From: Podarcis raffonei
Lineage: Eukaryota; Chordata; Lepidosauria; Squamata; Lacertidae
Reading direction: 5' to 3'
Assembly (NCBI RefSeq): GCF_027172205.1
Contig: NC_070611.1
Span: 42,753,479 to 42,817,478, forward strand
Length of the DNA stretch: 64,000 nucleotides
Shown here: positions 12,976-44,511 of the stretch, in pieces
Layout: each line of letters begins with the position of its first letter
Position numbering within the stretch: the first letter of the stretch is position 1
Translations under genes and position numbers: made by a program
Notes under the pieces: model-generated
The model's input: only the letters and a program-made list of their open reading frames with translations
Told to the model about the DNA's origin: nothing
Databases searched by the model: none

Positions 12976-13274
12976 ATGGTTCACAAGATATGGACATTAT
13001 ATTGTATATGTTAAAGACCTGGGAAGTTTTCTTAGATTGGAACCCTGATGTAGTTTTTTTTTTAAAGAATGAAACTGTACTGTCAATTAATATATTTGTA
13101 AGGTTTTATTCATTTTTATAAACATGTAGCTTATTGGGGTTTTTCCTTCATATTCTTTGCCACTCAAATGCTGATAGAAACTGAAATCTGGATGCAAATG
13201 GCTGAACTGAAAATATATCCATAAAGTACATTTCTTCAATTAACAATATGCTAGAATATCTAGTAGGAAAATGA

Positions 13275-13280
13275 AATAAA
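13275..13280 (+). terminator. Likely ACTR6 poly(A) signal
   Basis: An AATAAA hexamer lies about 300 bases past the ACTR6 stop codon. This gives a compact 3' UTR and leaves about 270 bases before the oppositely oriented poly(A) signal of the candidate minus-strand gene. The cleavage site itself is not visible. Confidence 0.65.
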
Positions 13281-13551
13281 ACATTTGAATCCAAAGTTTA
13301 TTTGGAAAATAGTGGTTGTATTGTAACTGAACACAAGAACACTAGATCATAAATCTAGAAGGCTAGTTCCAGATTTCTTCAAACACTCTGCTTAACCAGT
13401 TCCTATCTACTATTACATTAAAGAGGGATTTAAGCAGGAATGCTTTTATTTTCTGTGAAAGGGAATAAAAAGAGAACAACAATAGATGCTCAAGTCAAAC
13501 AAAAAGTCACCAATTTAAAACATTTTTATAATAAAAAGTATTATGAAGTAT

Positions 13552-13557
13552 TTTATT
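13552..13557 (-). terminator. Candidate poly(A) signal of minus-strand gene
   Basis: On the minus strand AATAAA occurs 43-48 bases beyond the TAA stop at 13600-13602. Its position fits a short 3' UTR for the candidate gene at 13600-14794, which would be tail-to-tail with ACTR6. Confidence 0.5.
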
Positions 13558-13599
13558 AGAGAAACAGCTCAAATAAGCTACAGGCCATGTGTTGCTTTT

Positions 13600-14794
13600 T
13601 TAAATAAAAAACTGCAACTCTTCAACCCACCTTGGATTTTGTTCGAGGACTAATTTGTTTTCCCCATTGCAGAATGACAACCCATTGCTCATAGGTGTGG
13701 TGCAATCTGGACAGAGAAGAGCAACCAGACACCATTGCTATGTTTACCTGAGCTGTTCTACACTTAGGAAGAGGCATCCAATTTGTGTGTGTGCACATAA
13801 ACAGTTATACCTCACAAAACAGTAGTTTGGAAGCAACTCCTGTCCACAACGCCAACTTGTTCAAGACGTATGCTAGTGGATTAGAAGATGTGGGAAAGGT
13901 TACTAATCATGAAATATACCCTATGATATTGCTTTCTATGGAAGACCTTTATTTGGAACATCAGCTCGTTGGAAGACTTGAAAGACTTTAAATCTTAAAG
14001 CTGGAAGAGAGCCCAGAGCCCTTGAAGATATATGACTATTGATTCCAAACCCTAAAATGTATTTTATATAATTGACTTTTTATTTCTATTCTTTGTATAT
14101 CATATTGTTGTTTTATTGCTATGGCCGATGGCTGACGCAAATAAAGATTCATTCAAGCTATAGCTGCAGCATAAAAGAATAACAGGGAAAATTGGAAGAA
14201 TCCCACCCCTTTGGATGAATCCTGTCTATTCATCTTCCTAAAAAGCTACACCTTGACAAATGGGATGAAACAACCCTAAGGTGTCTGGGGTATTCATTAC
14301 TCCTTATGGTGACCTACCACAGAACCTTCATGTTTGTAGGCCTTAACATTTCCACAGGAAACCATACATTGCCTGAGGGCCAACATCATGCCTTGGAGCT
14401 CCTTGGGAGAATGTTTGCCTTAGAAGTAAAATATATCTCAGCATACTTGGTCCTCTCATAGAAAAAGCAAACAAACAGTGAAGTTTGACCACCGTCCACA
14501 TACATACTTACACAGAATTCCTTTTGCCGTTTTTGTGGTACATTCACTCAGTATGTATTTTAATAACAATGGGTCTGCTATCCTGCCCCGCTTGCATGGA
14601 CCACTCCGCTGAGAGAACCAAGTCCGTATATATTCCTCCTCCTCAGCATTAAATCTGTTACGCCTTTTCCTCTTTTCCCACAACTTCACTGCTTTATTTC
14701 GCTGTGAGAGAACGGAAAGGCAACCGCGGAGGCTCGAAAGTACCCCGGTGAGGGGGGGGGCAAAACAAACACAAAACAGCATTGCTGCTTCCAC
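13600..14794 (-). CDS. Candidate two-exon gene in the DEPDC4 position, identity unconfirmed
   Basis: Two minus-strand blocks join in phase. The right block is open from an ATG at 14794 to 14512, where a perfect GTAAGT donor follows. The left block, 13600-13706, follows a strong pyrimidine-rich CAG acceptor and ends in TAA. Together they encode 129 aa. The convincing part is the lysine/arginine- and glutamate-rich stretch after a CAG acceptor at 14702-14703 (KLWEKRKRRNRFNAEEEEY, then RIADPLLLKYILSECTTKTA), and the tail (SFCNGENKLVLEQN, PRWVEELQFFI). The first 30 residues may instead be 5' UTR or an alternative first exon, because 14702 can also act as an acceptor. Mammals have DEPDC4 here, minus strand, sharing a promoter with SCYL2. 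No DEP domain is visible, so this could be a reduced DEPDC4, its 3' end, or another small gene. The intron contains a LINE-like tail. Confidence 0.45.
13995..14165 (+). mobile_element. Probable LINE 3' end
   Basis: The block ends 'ctatggccgatggctgac' followed by 'gcaaataaagattcattcaa', which resembles the 3' terminus of a common squamate non-LTR retrotransposon ending in a short tandem tail. It lies in the intron of the candidate minus-strand gene. The left boundary is unclear and the class was recognised from memory only. Confidence 0.4.
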
Positions 14795-15440
14795 AGAGGG
14801 CTTCCCAACGGAGGGCCAGGCCGGCGCTTCGTCGCCCTGACAATCAAACTTGCCGCTCTCGCAGAAACCACCGTTGGCGGCGCGAGGCGGAGGGGGCGGG
14901 GCTTCCTAGGGCTCGACTTCCGGCCTCAGCTCCGGTGCCCTGTTTTCTCTCCCAGTGACAGCAGCGGAGGCGGAAGCGAGGGAGAGAAATAAATATATAT
15001 ACTGTGTTCGAACCGGTCAGGTTAGGTTGTGCTGAGGTGGCCGTCATGGCGTAGCAGAGCCGGGGGTCGCGGCACGGTCAACCACGCCCCGCGGTGGGGC
15101 AGCGCTTTCCCCCCTTCAGGTTGAGGTGAGAAGCCCGCGGGGCTGTTGCTGCGGCGGGGGGCCGAGCGTGGCCTTGAGACCGCGGAGAAGGGAAGGGCTT
15201 GCTCGCTTCCTTCCTCAGAACCGTAGGGTTGGGCCTGGGCTGCTCACAAAGTGGGGCAAGAGGGCTTGGCGGGTGGGGGGAGCTTCCCTTTTGTGCCGCC
15301 GCCCACGAGCAGGCAGTTGCCGAGTGGCTGTCAGCCGGCTTGGGGAGAGGGAAGGCAAGGGGCCTATCTGCCTGCGGTGTGGCAGGAGCTCTCAAACCCT
15401 TTCTCAGGTAAGAGGGAGGGCTGCTCTGCCGTGCTGAGGG
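14580..15440. promoter_or_regulatory. CpG island, likely bidirectional promoter of SCYL2 and the minus-strand gene
   Basis: This GC- and CpG-rich block has a candidate minus-strand coding exon entering from its left edge. On its right are plausible SCYL2 5' exon donors at 15126 (GAG|GTGAGA) and 15408 (CAG|GTAAGA). The plus strand has an ATG near 15045 that is followed at once by GCG TAG, so it cannot be the SCYL2 start. Island limits are approximate. Confidence 0.65.
15045..15407 (+). other. Probable SCYL2 5' non-coding exon
   Basis: The SCYL2 ATG at 17471 lies 28 bases after a splice acceptor (ag at 17441-17442), so at least one upstream non-coding exon must exist. The CpG island supplies two strong donors, at 15126 and 15408. 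I place the exon end at 15407 or 15125; the start is unknown. Confidence 0.45.
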
Positions 15441-17442
15441 TGGCTGGTCGAGGTATTGAAATTCCCTAATTGCTCTTTAAGGTTTCTGCTCTTACTCCAC
15501 TGTCGCTCTGATTTCAGCAACAAATCTTCTTCATTATAAGATGAAACCAGTCTCGCTGTGATAAATGCAAAGTATCCCGCACAAATATTGCTGAAGTGTC
15601 CAGTAACGGTAGATTTTACCGTGAAAATATATTTGAAGGCTTGTATTGACAGAAGCACACACGAGTGACTTATGTAGAACATTAATTGGAGCTTTTGTGA
15701 TTCCAAATGGGGCGTGAGAGCATCTGTGCGCATATTATGTGTACTTCCCTGGCTTATTACAGGACTGTATGTGACAAAGCCCTTGTGAGGATTGTCAGGT
15801 GTCTCTTCTAAGCCACACCTCTTATTTTATGGAACCGCCTTCATTAGGCTACTGCTGTATAGGAAATAATTGCTTTCCGGTGCCTCCTACACTGAGTGTT
15901 CAATGTCCATTCTGAAACTTTTTTCTGACAATTCAGTTTAAATATAGTCAGCAAGCCTCGGAGGCATGTTGGCAGCAGTAAGCAGTTAAATGGAAAACTT
16001 ACCCTTTGAAAACACTACCTGGGGAAAGTTGCTAGTGGCAGTAGTCTGAATTCTTTACTAAGAATTCCCATAGGAAACACTAAATTCAGTGCTGTAATGC
16101 TTATAATAATGCCCCAATATCATCAGAGTATGTTTTCTTGAATGACTTACTAGTTTAAAATGTAGATCCCGTACTGTGACGAAATCATAAGTAACTTTGA
16201 AAACTAAAAATTATCCTTCTGCTAAAAGTAGGATGGCATTACAGTCTTATGGGTGATACTATATATTAATAGATAAGTAGCATTCATTAACCTTTTGTAA
16301 AGTATAATATTGTGTGTGAGGGAGAAAGACAAAGTGTGCACATGTATACTGGGATATTTCACCATAAATCCTCAACATTTAAAGAAAAAACAAGAAAACA
16401 AAAAATGCAGTAAATGATCCATTATAAGCTCTGAATTGCTTATGCAAGTAATTCATGGTTTTTATAAGGAAATCAATTGGAATAAGAATGTTTTACAGTT
16501 TAAATGATATGTTGGTACTATTTTATCTGCTGCTTATTGCAAAGCTGACGTCCAACAGTTTTATGTGAGTAAGATTCAATTATGAGGTCAGCCTGCTAAG
16601 TGTGACAGAAATTCACTTGTGTAGTGGGGGGGGGTTGCATTTCTCACCTACCCCTGCAGCTCCCCTGTTCACCCCCAAAAGCTGTACAAGTATACTCTGC
16701 TACACAGTTACAATAGGTGATAAGATAAGAGTATTGGATCCAGTGATTTGTTTGTGTTAGGTAATGGATAGAAACTATTTAAGTAGTCTCAGGGCACTTG
16801 GGCATACTTCTAAATTTGTTAAGCAGACATTTAATGCTCAGCTTAAAAAGTTATATTTGCTGGCCTATCCAACTGCAGCAATTAATCTTTTAAATGAACT
16901 CATTCTAAACATCCAGGTATTTGTCAAATATGAAAACTAATTCACACCCTGAACTCTCTTCAATTGTTTTGCAATCAAGGCGATGTTAATTCTAGTGGTT
17001 AATTATTTTTTCATAAATTCTGTGGTGGACCTAGCTGGCATATTAACTTTGTCTGCCTATTCCTGTGCATGATCTGTTGATTCATCCTTTTCTGGATACA
17101 GTTTGGGCAAGTGAAAGAAAAACAGCTGATATCTTTAACACCTAAATTATAACAGAAAGTGCTAACTGTGTTAAAATTTGTTAAATGTAGCAACTTAGTT
17201 TTCATCTCTCATACTGACAGTTTCAAACAGGAATAGAAACTGATTTTCAACTGCTGCTTTTTGCTCTTATTTGGGACAGCATATTTCAGTTGATATAAGT
17301 ACTGAGATTGAATGCCAGCTAGAAAAACATAGACTTAAATATTTATATCATTTACTTAATAACATTTAGAGTCTATGTTCTGCTTAGCAAAATTTCCAAG
17401 ATGGATTCTGAGATTTCTTTTTTGTTGTTGTTGTTGTTGTAG
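15408..17442 (+). other. SCYL2 first intron
   Basis: AT-rich intron between the 5' non-coding exon and the first coding exon. I see no gene and no clear repeat, only a run of G at 16626-16634. It ends in a pure TTG repeat (about 17421-17440) that serves as the pyrimidine-rich tract of the acceptor. Confidence 0.5.
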
Positions 17443-17470
17443 GTAAATGTACTAGCATACATTCATAACA

Positions 17471-36617
<19,147 letters not shown>

Positions 36618-39600
36618 TAGCTCTGATTGTGAACGAGTTAATGTATGGTAAAAACCTGATTTGAAGAAACATCATCTAGCAAACTGGACAAGAGAAAAGC
36701 TATTTCCAGGATGCAACTTAGTAATACACTTTCATTTGCCTATGCATTTAATTTTCTTAGGCACAAAGTGATCTCTCTTGCCCCGAATTTCAAAGTTTTG
36801 AGGTCAGGTTGTGTCAATCCAGGTGCCCAGAGTTAGAAAAAAATTAAAACCACATACCTCACAACTTCAGAAATGTGTCTTCTGACCACCATGTTATTTT
36901 ACAAATAAACATCTTAACCAATAAAAATTAGCAGTAGGTTGTAATTGCTGATAAGCTGTTGGAAGACTTCAAACCCTGGGCTCTTGTTGATCTTGTATTT
37001 TCTGAATTTGATATGATACTGAGTTCTAAATACATCTTGGTATAATATAATACCTTATAGTAGGGTGCATACATTAGTCTGGAACTTGCTATAAACATAC
37101 AAGATTGAACATGAAGACACTAGATTGCTACTTACAATCTTCCCAGCAGAAAATAAGGTATGTAGGAGTGATATTTTCCCAGTTGAGATGTGTTCCTTAT
37201 CACTGAAAAATGCTGCTTAGGTAACCATGCTACATAACCTGCCTCCAGTTGATTATGCCAAAATTTCAGTCCCTACCATAGAAGCCGCTATGCTGGCATG
37301 GTGATATTAAAGTCAGGTCTTTAAAAAAGTAAGTAAATAATCATGCTTATGTCTACACTGAAAATCTAGGCACTAAAGGAATACAAGTGCAAATTAATCT
37401 GTTTTGGATCATCCTAGAAGCAAAGGTGGATGACCTCAGAATTTAGAAGTCACTTTGATCACATTGAAATTTGGCTTGCTAGTAGGAAAAGAGCTTCAAT
37501 TTGTACTCCAAGTTTCTGGTTACTTCTAAGACAAAAGTAAGAGGTTGCCATCCCTCCGATACATACTTCTTTTGAATTTAAATTTGATCACATTCAAGAG
37601 ACCTCAGTGAATTGTTTTAGTTCAGTTGAATAAATTACAAAGTTGGATGATGCAGCAGTTGACTAAGGCAGGTTGTTTAATGTATGCCAAATCATTGTAT
37701 ACATAATGTTCAGTCTCACTTGAAAGGCTAATATAAAATTTTCTGCAGTCAGATTTGGAGTGAACAACCATTTTGCATCTCCCTTAAAGGATTCTTTCAA
37801 ATACAAGTTTCCCCCAAAATGGAAGCAACAGTTTATGTGGTTAATTAACAGTTTATGTGGTTAATTAGTTGGGGGATGAACCAGTCTCTACCCTGTCTGC
37901 TATTTCTACTGTACATTTAACTCTTTCTTTCCTGGGAATTTTGAGATCTTTCTTACATAATACTTTGGACTATAGCTGGCTATTTTGAGAAGGAAAGAAT
38001 TAGTTACCGTTTTTATAGAAAGCCTACATACTTTATTTTTCAAAGCCTTTCACTGATTGAATCATTTTCATTTGCTGCTTAAGAAACCAAAGGGCCTTAT
38101 GCTGTAAATGTGAGCTGTATTTTGTTAAATTATATTTCCAATTTTAAGCTGTAATACTGTTAAATGTATCTTAAGAACTTTGTATTATAGCTGCTGCCTT
38201 AGTACTTTTGTATCTCTGGGACCAGTGATAAAATTGTGTTGTTGTTTTTAAAAAAGAAAAACACACACAACACTTGTGTTATTTATGTTATATTAATACT
38301 CTCACTGAATATGCTCAATTAGCTACATAACTCTGTGTGTAAATTTATGAATATTAAATGTGTTAGGTTCCTTGTATGGTCTCCAGGTTTCTTAAGACTC
38401 AAACTTTACATTTTTGTGTAAAGCTTTTCTTTTAAAAAAACAAAACAGTACAGAATATGAAGCTTCCCTATAATATGTGGAAAACAAGTTTCTTTAACGA
38501 CACAAGGCTGGGGATGGTTTCTTTCAGGGGTGGCTAAATTTGGGCTCTCTTGATGTTGCTGGACTCCAACTCCCCATCATGACCCATGATGAAACATTAA
38601 AAGTTTTGTATTCCAGCCACAGCTCCCTGCCCCAATTTGTTGTAAAAATAATAATAATGTATACCTACATTTGGGATTGGCCTTGCTTGTTAACCTTTTT
38701 ATTTTTCAGCCTTTCAGATTTCATTATTCCATTGAGACTGCTTGAGAGAGCAGGGGGAGGGAAATCATTTTGTACTAATACTGTGGAGACTTTACCTTAC
38801 AAACCTTTGAGCCTAAGGATCAATGGCAATTTTGTTGGCCACTTTTTTTTTTAATAGTGACAATTATATTTGAGCTAAGGCTGCAAGCAGAAAAAAACAT
38901 GTAATGAGGAAACACCTTGATACATGACTAAAGTCTCTTACAAAATCAGCATGTTATGTTTTTGCTTATAGAAGCATAGTGATTACCTTTCATAAGACAA
39001 CAGGAGAAAGGCACTTGTTAAATATAACATGTGAATAGTTCTTTCTGTGATTATCAAATAAATCTCTAGTAAAGTTCTTTTTCAAGATAATTTATGTATT
39101 TTTTGAGTCAGGAAGGGATTTTTTTCACTGATTTGCTAGCAGAGATGTTTGTTCAACTTCTCCAAATTCCATGAAGTTGCCATTTCCGCAGGAAGATGTT
39201 GTGAATTTGGAGATAGACTATTCCTTGTAGCGTTCATTTATGAAAATCTCCCTGACCTGTTTTTATGCTTTTATAGCTGGTGACTTTTTCCTTTACCGTG
39301 AGCTAAACAAAGGAGCTGCTATGTGCTCAATAGGATGTTTGGATAATGCTAGTGACACCAGCACTCTCACCTTTTCATAATGACGGGAAATCTACACATG
39401 ATATGTCAACACCTTTAGATCACTTGACAGGTGTCACTAGCAAGAGTGTGATGGTTGAAAAAACATATAGGGTGAAGGAGTATGAAAGACACAATGATTG
39501 TAAATGCTTGATGACAAATGCTATTCTTATTTATTGTACCCTTATGAATTGTAATACCTTGAAGTATGATCTTAATTAGTCAAGCAAGCTGTAAATCCTA

Positions 39601-40075
39601 GTTTCAGCTTCTCAGATTACTTGAAATACAATTTTTTTAATGTAATTTGGAAAGCAGATGCAGCAGATAATAAACCTGCTTATTTATGCCCCGTTTGTAT
39701 TTAATAGGGATCAAGTCCTGTTTACTCAACATGAGCTGAAATGTAATTTGTTTGAATGGGCCATCAAGTTGGGCAGTTAAGAGGACCGCCTTTGCTATAG
39801 TGCTATTTATACAAATAGAAAGGAAGGGATGTAACTAGAAGTAACCTCCCTCTTTCAAATGGGAGTAGTTCCTAACAAAAGGAAGTTAGGAGTTCATTTA
39901 ATGAAAAAACACTTATTATATTCAGTTACTTTCATGATAGTCCCTTATTAAAATTACTAACTAGGGTTTCATTTGCACAATGGAACTTCCTCTCCTGTCC
40001 CCTCCAGCTTCCTGCACAGTCTCAAAATTGGCTGCAGAGAGTTGGGGACACTCCAGAGCAGATGGTGTGTGTGTG

Positions 40076-40127
<52 letters not shown>

Positions 40128-41349
40128 ATTGTCAGCAGATCCCCAATTAGATATAACCCAATATACACCCATATAAACAGAAGGAATGAAAGTTATAGCT
40201 TGACATCAGTTTAGCTGGGTCTGTAAAGCAATATTATGGTAGAAGTCTTAATTCTTGGAAAACACGAATCACTGAAATTCACAGGCAGGCTAATATTTCA
40301 GTAGCCTTGCTTTCCCCTCAACTATATCAAGGCTTTTGGCTCTCATAACAATAAAACAAAACAAGTAAGCAATATTGTCGTTTGTACATTAGAAAATGTT
40401 GAGGATTATTTCAGTGTAAACTTGTGAGAATTGATCTGCAGTTTTCCACATGTATGTTTCACATACAAATAATACTTTTCTATCTTTGTATGCTATAGTT
40501 TCATCGATCTAGCCTAATTGGTATGAGATGGATATTTCACTCTAAATAAACAACTGCTCTCTCGTTCCTGGTTACATGATGTTTCAAAATTGTCTTGTGG
40601 ATATCTTCTGAATTTTGCCGGGTTTGTGCAGTTCCAGATATATTTTTTAAAAGAACAATTTACCTGGGTCTGCCTTTTTGGCATTGTAATATATACTGAC
40701 TGTTACAATATATGATTGCAATTTTAATTAACCTGAACTTGGATGCACCAGATTTGTTGTGACAATCTGCATTCAAATAGAAATTGACGGGAAAGCTAGG
40801 ATTAGTCCAAGCAGGTTCTGATTTTGAATTTTGGCTTCCAGTCTAAATCTTCAATGGCTCCCTTTGTACAGAAATTTGTAAAAAGAGGTTCTCTTTGAAA
40901 TACTAAAATTTCAGGCAATTTTAAGTGTTGTATATATCTCTCAAGTTGGAAGTTGTATATTCAAATGGCTTTATATGTATTGAACTCAGGCCTGATTCAA
41001 AATATTCAATGTCTGTCTAATTGTACAGTCCTTCCTTAGTTGTGGCAAATTTTATGTTTAGACTGTAAGGCATTCAATTTTGTGTGTGTAAAGTAATGAT
41101 ATTACTCTAGTGTTGCTGTGGTTTGTGATCAGCAGAATGGTTGGAGCATGATACTCTATTTTGGTTTTATTGGACTTTGCTGCTTTTCAAAATAAATCTA
41201 TTCTTTATATCAACTTTTAAAACTGGTAATACTTAAAATATGTAAAATGTACAGTGATGGTTACAAGAAATTCCTACAACTTTGTACTGTGAATGAATAA
41301 CTGTGTAGTTTTCAAATCTTGAATGATGTTGCTTTATTGAAATAATAAA
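36618..41349 (+). other. Probable long SCYL2 3' UTR
   Basis: After the SCYL2 stop there are about 4.7 kb of AT-rich, nearly repeat-free sequence. Candidate AATAAA signals lie near 39058, at 41191-41196 and at 41344-41349. Repeats become frequent only after this, so I infer that the transcript may extend to one of the distal signals. A GT microsatellite lies within it at 40065-40126, and a degraded MITE half near 38525-38580. Confidence 0.45.
40065..40126. repeat. GT microsatellite
   Basis: An interrupted GT run of about 62 bases. The open frames crossing it on both strands are repeat artefacts. Confidence 0.95.
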
Positions 41350-42311
41350 CTTTTCATATTTTCACCTTTTAAGGTGAGAGTGTAATTCCTTCCAAATGGT
41401 TAAAATTCAATGTTTCCCACAGCAATCTAAAGGACTAAAAAATGTACCTAATATTTCATCCTTGTGGTGGTGTTTTCGCTGCATGTACATTGTTACTGCA
41501 GCATTTCTGAGTACCATAAATTTCAGCACTCTTGAAATGATACAGTAATATTTGTATTAAACTGAAACTACAGCAAAGAATACGGTACATCATAGGTCCA
41601 ATGAATTTAGAAAACATATGAACCAAAAAACACACATCCAATATACATGGAAACTAAATGGAATAAAATGACCATAAGATGTCACTATAGCATAAAAAGT
41701 GTGAGGTTCTAAAAAGTCAAATGTAGTTTCATGTCACATTAACAGCCAAACTTCATTTATGTGTAGCATAGTCCACTGAAGAACTTTTGCCCCCCCCCCA
41801 ATTAAAAATGAATCTCAAGTTAAATGAATGAATAAGCATACTTGGGGTCACAACATCATATTCACTTTCATAGGAGCTTGGTATATATGTTCAGTTTCGT
41901 ATTGTTTAAACTTGCTTCTAAGTAAATATATGTGAGCTGGACAAAAGCAACTTGAAGGAAAGTTTTCAGTGACTTGTGATCCTCATAGACCTATGTATTC
42001 ATGTGTATGTTTAATTTTTTAAAGAATTTTTGAAAGGGATAACTATAAAACCTTCAAATGTTTAGTCCCGTGAGCCTAATTTTTTTCAGTAGCAAGCAGT
42101 TCCGCTAATTGCTCACCTTATGAAACTATACAGAGTTGGATTTTCAAAAAGTATGGAAGTAGGAAAATTGAGAGCAATGTGGCTTGGTGTGGGTGTGTTC
42201 TGTTTTGTTTTTAATTCCATATAGGAGTTTGACGTACTTAACAGACTGCATAGTTTTCAGTCTCCAGGATAACTTACAGTATTTCTGAATCTAATATTAT
42301 TGGTCTTTGTC

Positions 42312-42432
42312 ATAGAATTGTAGAGTTGGAAAGGACCATGAGGGGCATCTAGTCCAACCCCCTACAATGCAGGAATCTTTTGCCTGACAAGGGACTTGAG
42401 CCCATGACCCTCAGATTAAGTCTCATGCTCAT
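42312..42432 (-). mobile_element. CR1-type LINE end
   Basis: The block 'catagaattgtagagttgga' then 'aaggaccatgagg' and 'catctagtccaaccccc' is the reverse complement of a CR1 3' region, similar to 30262-30372. Confidence 0.65.
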
Positions 42433-42689
42433 GAGCTCTAAAGATGGAGCTTTTTATACTCTGGTAGCTGAGCAAAAGTGCTGGGTGATAGCAAAAGCAT
42501 TGAATTATACAAAATATAGTTTCATGTACCTCATACAATACATCTGAAAGAACAATTCTTGGTGCAGTATTTGGTATAACAGAGCCGAATGGTTTCGAAT
42601 TAGAGTAGGTCCAGAAGATTGTATTATGGATCTATCGTGCCTATAATGAGAAGTGAAGCAGGCTGTAAAGACTTAATGAGTTCCAACGG

Positions 42690-42985
42690 TGTGCTAGTGG
42701 ATGTGACAAGGCTAAGGAGTAAACCCTACACAAATCCAGAGATGGATGGGGCCTGTGCGCTTCCTTCTGGCAGCTCCTGAATCCAAGCTAGTACAAAACG
42801 TATTGCTCTGCTTTCCTTTGGAATACATCAGTGATGCCGAGAGGGGGGTCTTGTGGTCTGGCCAGCCCTCCATACACACTGCTCAGGCTTGTGGACCGTG
42901 AAAGGTCACTTCAGTGCTGCTAATGCAGTGTTTGACTTCACCCCTGGAGGCGCATGCCATTGTCTCTCGAGACAGACAGATGCTA
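42690..42985 (+). repeat. Unclassified interspersed repeat (family with 18060-18348)
   Basis: Second member of the 280-bp family described at 18060, in the same orientation. It ends with 'ccattgtctctcgagacaga'. Confidence 0.6.
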
Positions 42986-43993
42986 ACAATATAGACACCA
43001 TAAATGTTGTTACTGAACCTGTCCTATCTTAAAGGCTGTGGTAGATAATCCTCTTGATGTCATGGTGAATGAGGCGAACAACTAGGAATGGCTATATAAT
43101 GTCTTTCCAAGCTGAAAAACCATACATCACTGAAGTTGGGAAGGAGCAAAAGTCAACATCAGGATGCTACACTTCCTATTCATTCAATATATACTGTACC
43201 CCAGCCCACATTGACTCTCCAACAAGAAAATTAAATTACCACATCTGTCTGTCGCTCCCGCTCTTCTTCTTTAAAGTCAACCTTCATAAAGATGGCTTAG
43301 ATAGGTTTTAAGAGGATACCCAGAATGTACAGCAGATCAGAAGAAGCCACCTATAAGGCCTCTCTGTGAACACCTGGCGCCCTGTCAGCATATTGTCAGT
43401 AAGGATAAGAGCCAAACTGGCCCACAACTAGGAAGTGAGGGCAGTAGCCCTCTTCTGCCACTGTTTCCCAGAAACCAGTATTCAGTGGCTTGCTACTTCT
43501 GATCCTGGTGACAGTATGGCCAGCATATCATGGATGCTTTAGCTGAGATTCATGCATTGGACTAGATGAGCCTTTGTGTACCTTCCACCTGTACAGTTCT
43601 TTGATTCTATGTCTTATCCCCCTCATGAATTTGTCAAATTCCCTTTTAAATCACTCTCAATTTATGCCCATCACCGTTTCTTGTGGAAGCAAATCCCAAA
43701 TTAATTTTAGAGATTGTAATGCAATATTACCAATACTACAACTCCCTTAACATTTCTTTTTCTTGGTTAAGAAAATTGCTTAGCCCTAGTGAATATAAGT
43801 AGGCCTGAAGTGCTTTGAAGGGGCCATGACTCACCATGATAATGATAAGGTAAGAGTGCAAGAACCTCTTCAATCCTCCTTGCCCTCAGCCAGTAATGTA
43901 GCAGCAGCAGCTGTTCTTAGCTGCAGCTTGTCAGTCAGTTTGTTTATCCTGCTTATGGCCCCATTTCTTGATTCCTACCCCCAATTACTTGTA

Positions 43994-44202
43994 CAGTGGT
44001 ACCTCGGGTTAAGAACTTAATTCGTTCCGGAGGTCAGTTCTTAACCTGAGGTACTATTTTAGCTAATGGGGCCTCCTGCTGCCACCGCGCCGCCGCCACA
44101 CGATTTCTGTTCTCATCCTGAAGCAAAGTTCTTAACCTGAGGTATTATTTCTGGTTTAGTGGAGTCTGTAACCTGAAGCGTCTGTAACCCGAGGTACCAC
44201 TG
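43994..44202 (+). mobile_element. Tigger-like MITE, copy 4
   Basis: Begins CAGTGGTACCTCGGGTTAAG and ends with GTAACCCGAGGTACCACTG, between TA at 43992-43993 and 44203-44204. The interior is closely related to copy 1 and in the same orientation (shared 'ttagctaatggggcctcctg'). Confidence 0.88.
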
Positions 44203-44284
44203 TATATGCTTTATAATACAGTATATGCTGTGCGCTGTATAAATAACATGCTGTAGTTTGGCCTAGGGGTGGACTTTAGTAATA

Positions 44285-44511
44285 CAGTGGTACCTCGGGT
44301 TACAAACACTTTGGGTTACAGACTCCGCTAACCCGGAAGTAGTACCTCAGGTTAAGAACTTTACCTCGGGATGAGAACAGAAATCGCGTGTTGGTGGCGC
44401 AGCGGCAGCAGGAGGCCCCATTAGCTGAAGTGGTACCTCAGGTTAAGAACAGTTTAAAGGTTAAGAACGGACCTCCAGAATGAATTAAGTTTGTAACCAG
44501 AGGTACCACTG
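44285..44511 (-). mobile_element. Tigger-like MITE, copy 5, inverted relative to copy 4
   Basis: Begins CAGTGGTACCTCGGGTTACA and ends AACCAGAGGTACCACTG, flanked by TA. The interior (cagcaggaggccccattagc) is the reverse complement of copies 1 and 4, so this copy lies in opposite orientation only 82 bases away. Confidence 0.88.

Noticed and set aside
15045-15053. ATG in the SCYL2 CpG island as translation start
   Set aside because: It reads ATG GCG TAG, so it stops after two codons. The real SCYL2 start is at 17471.
39969-40176. Open frames across the GT repeat on both strands
   Set aside because: They consist of dipeptide repeats from the microsatellite.
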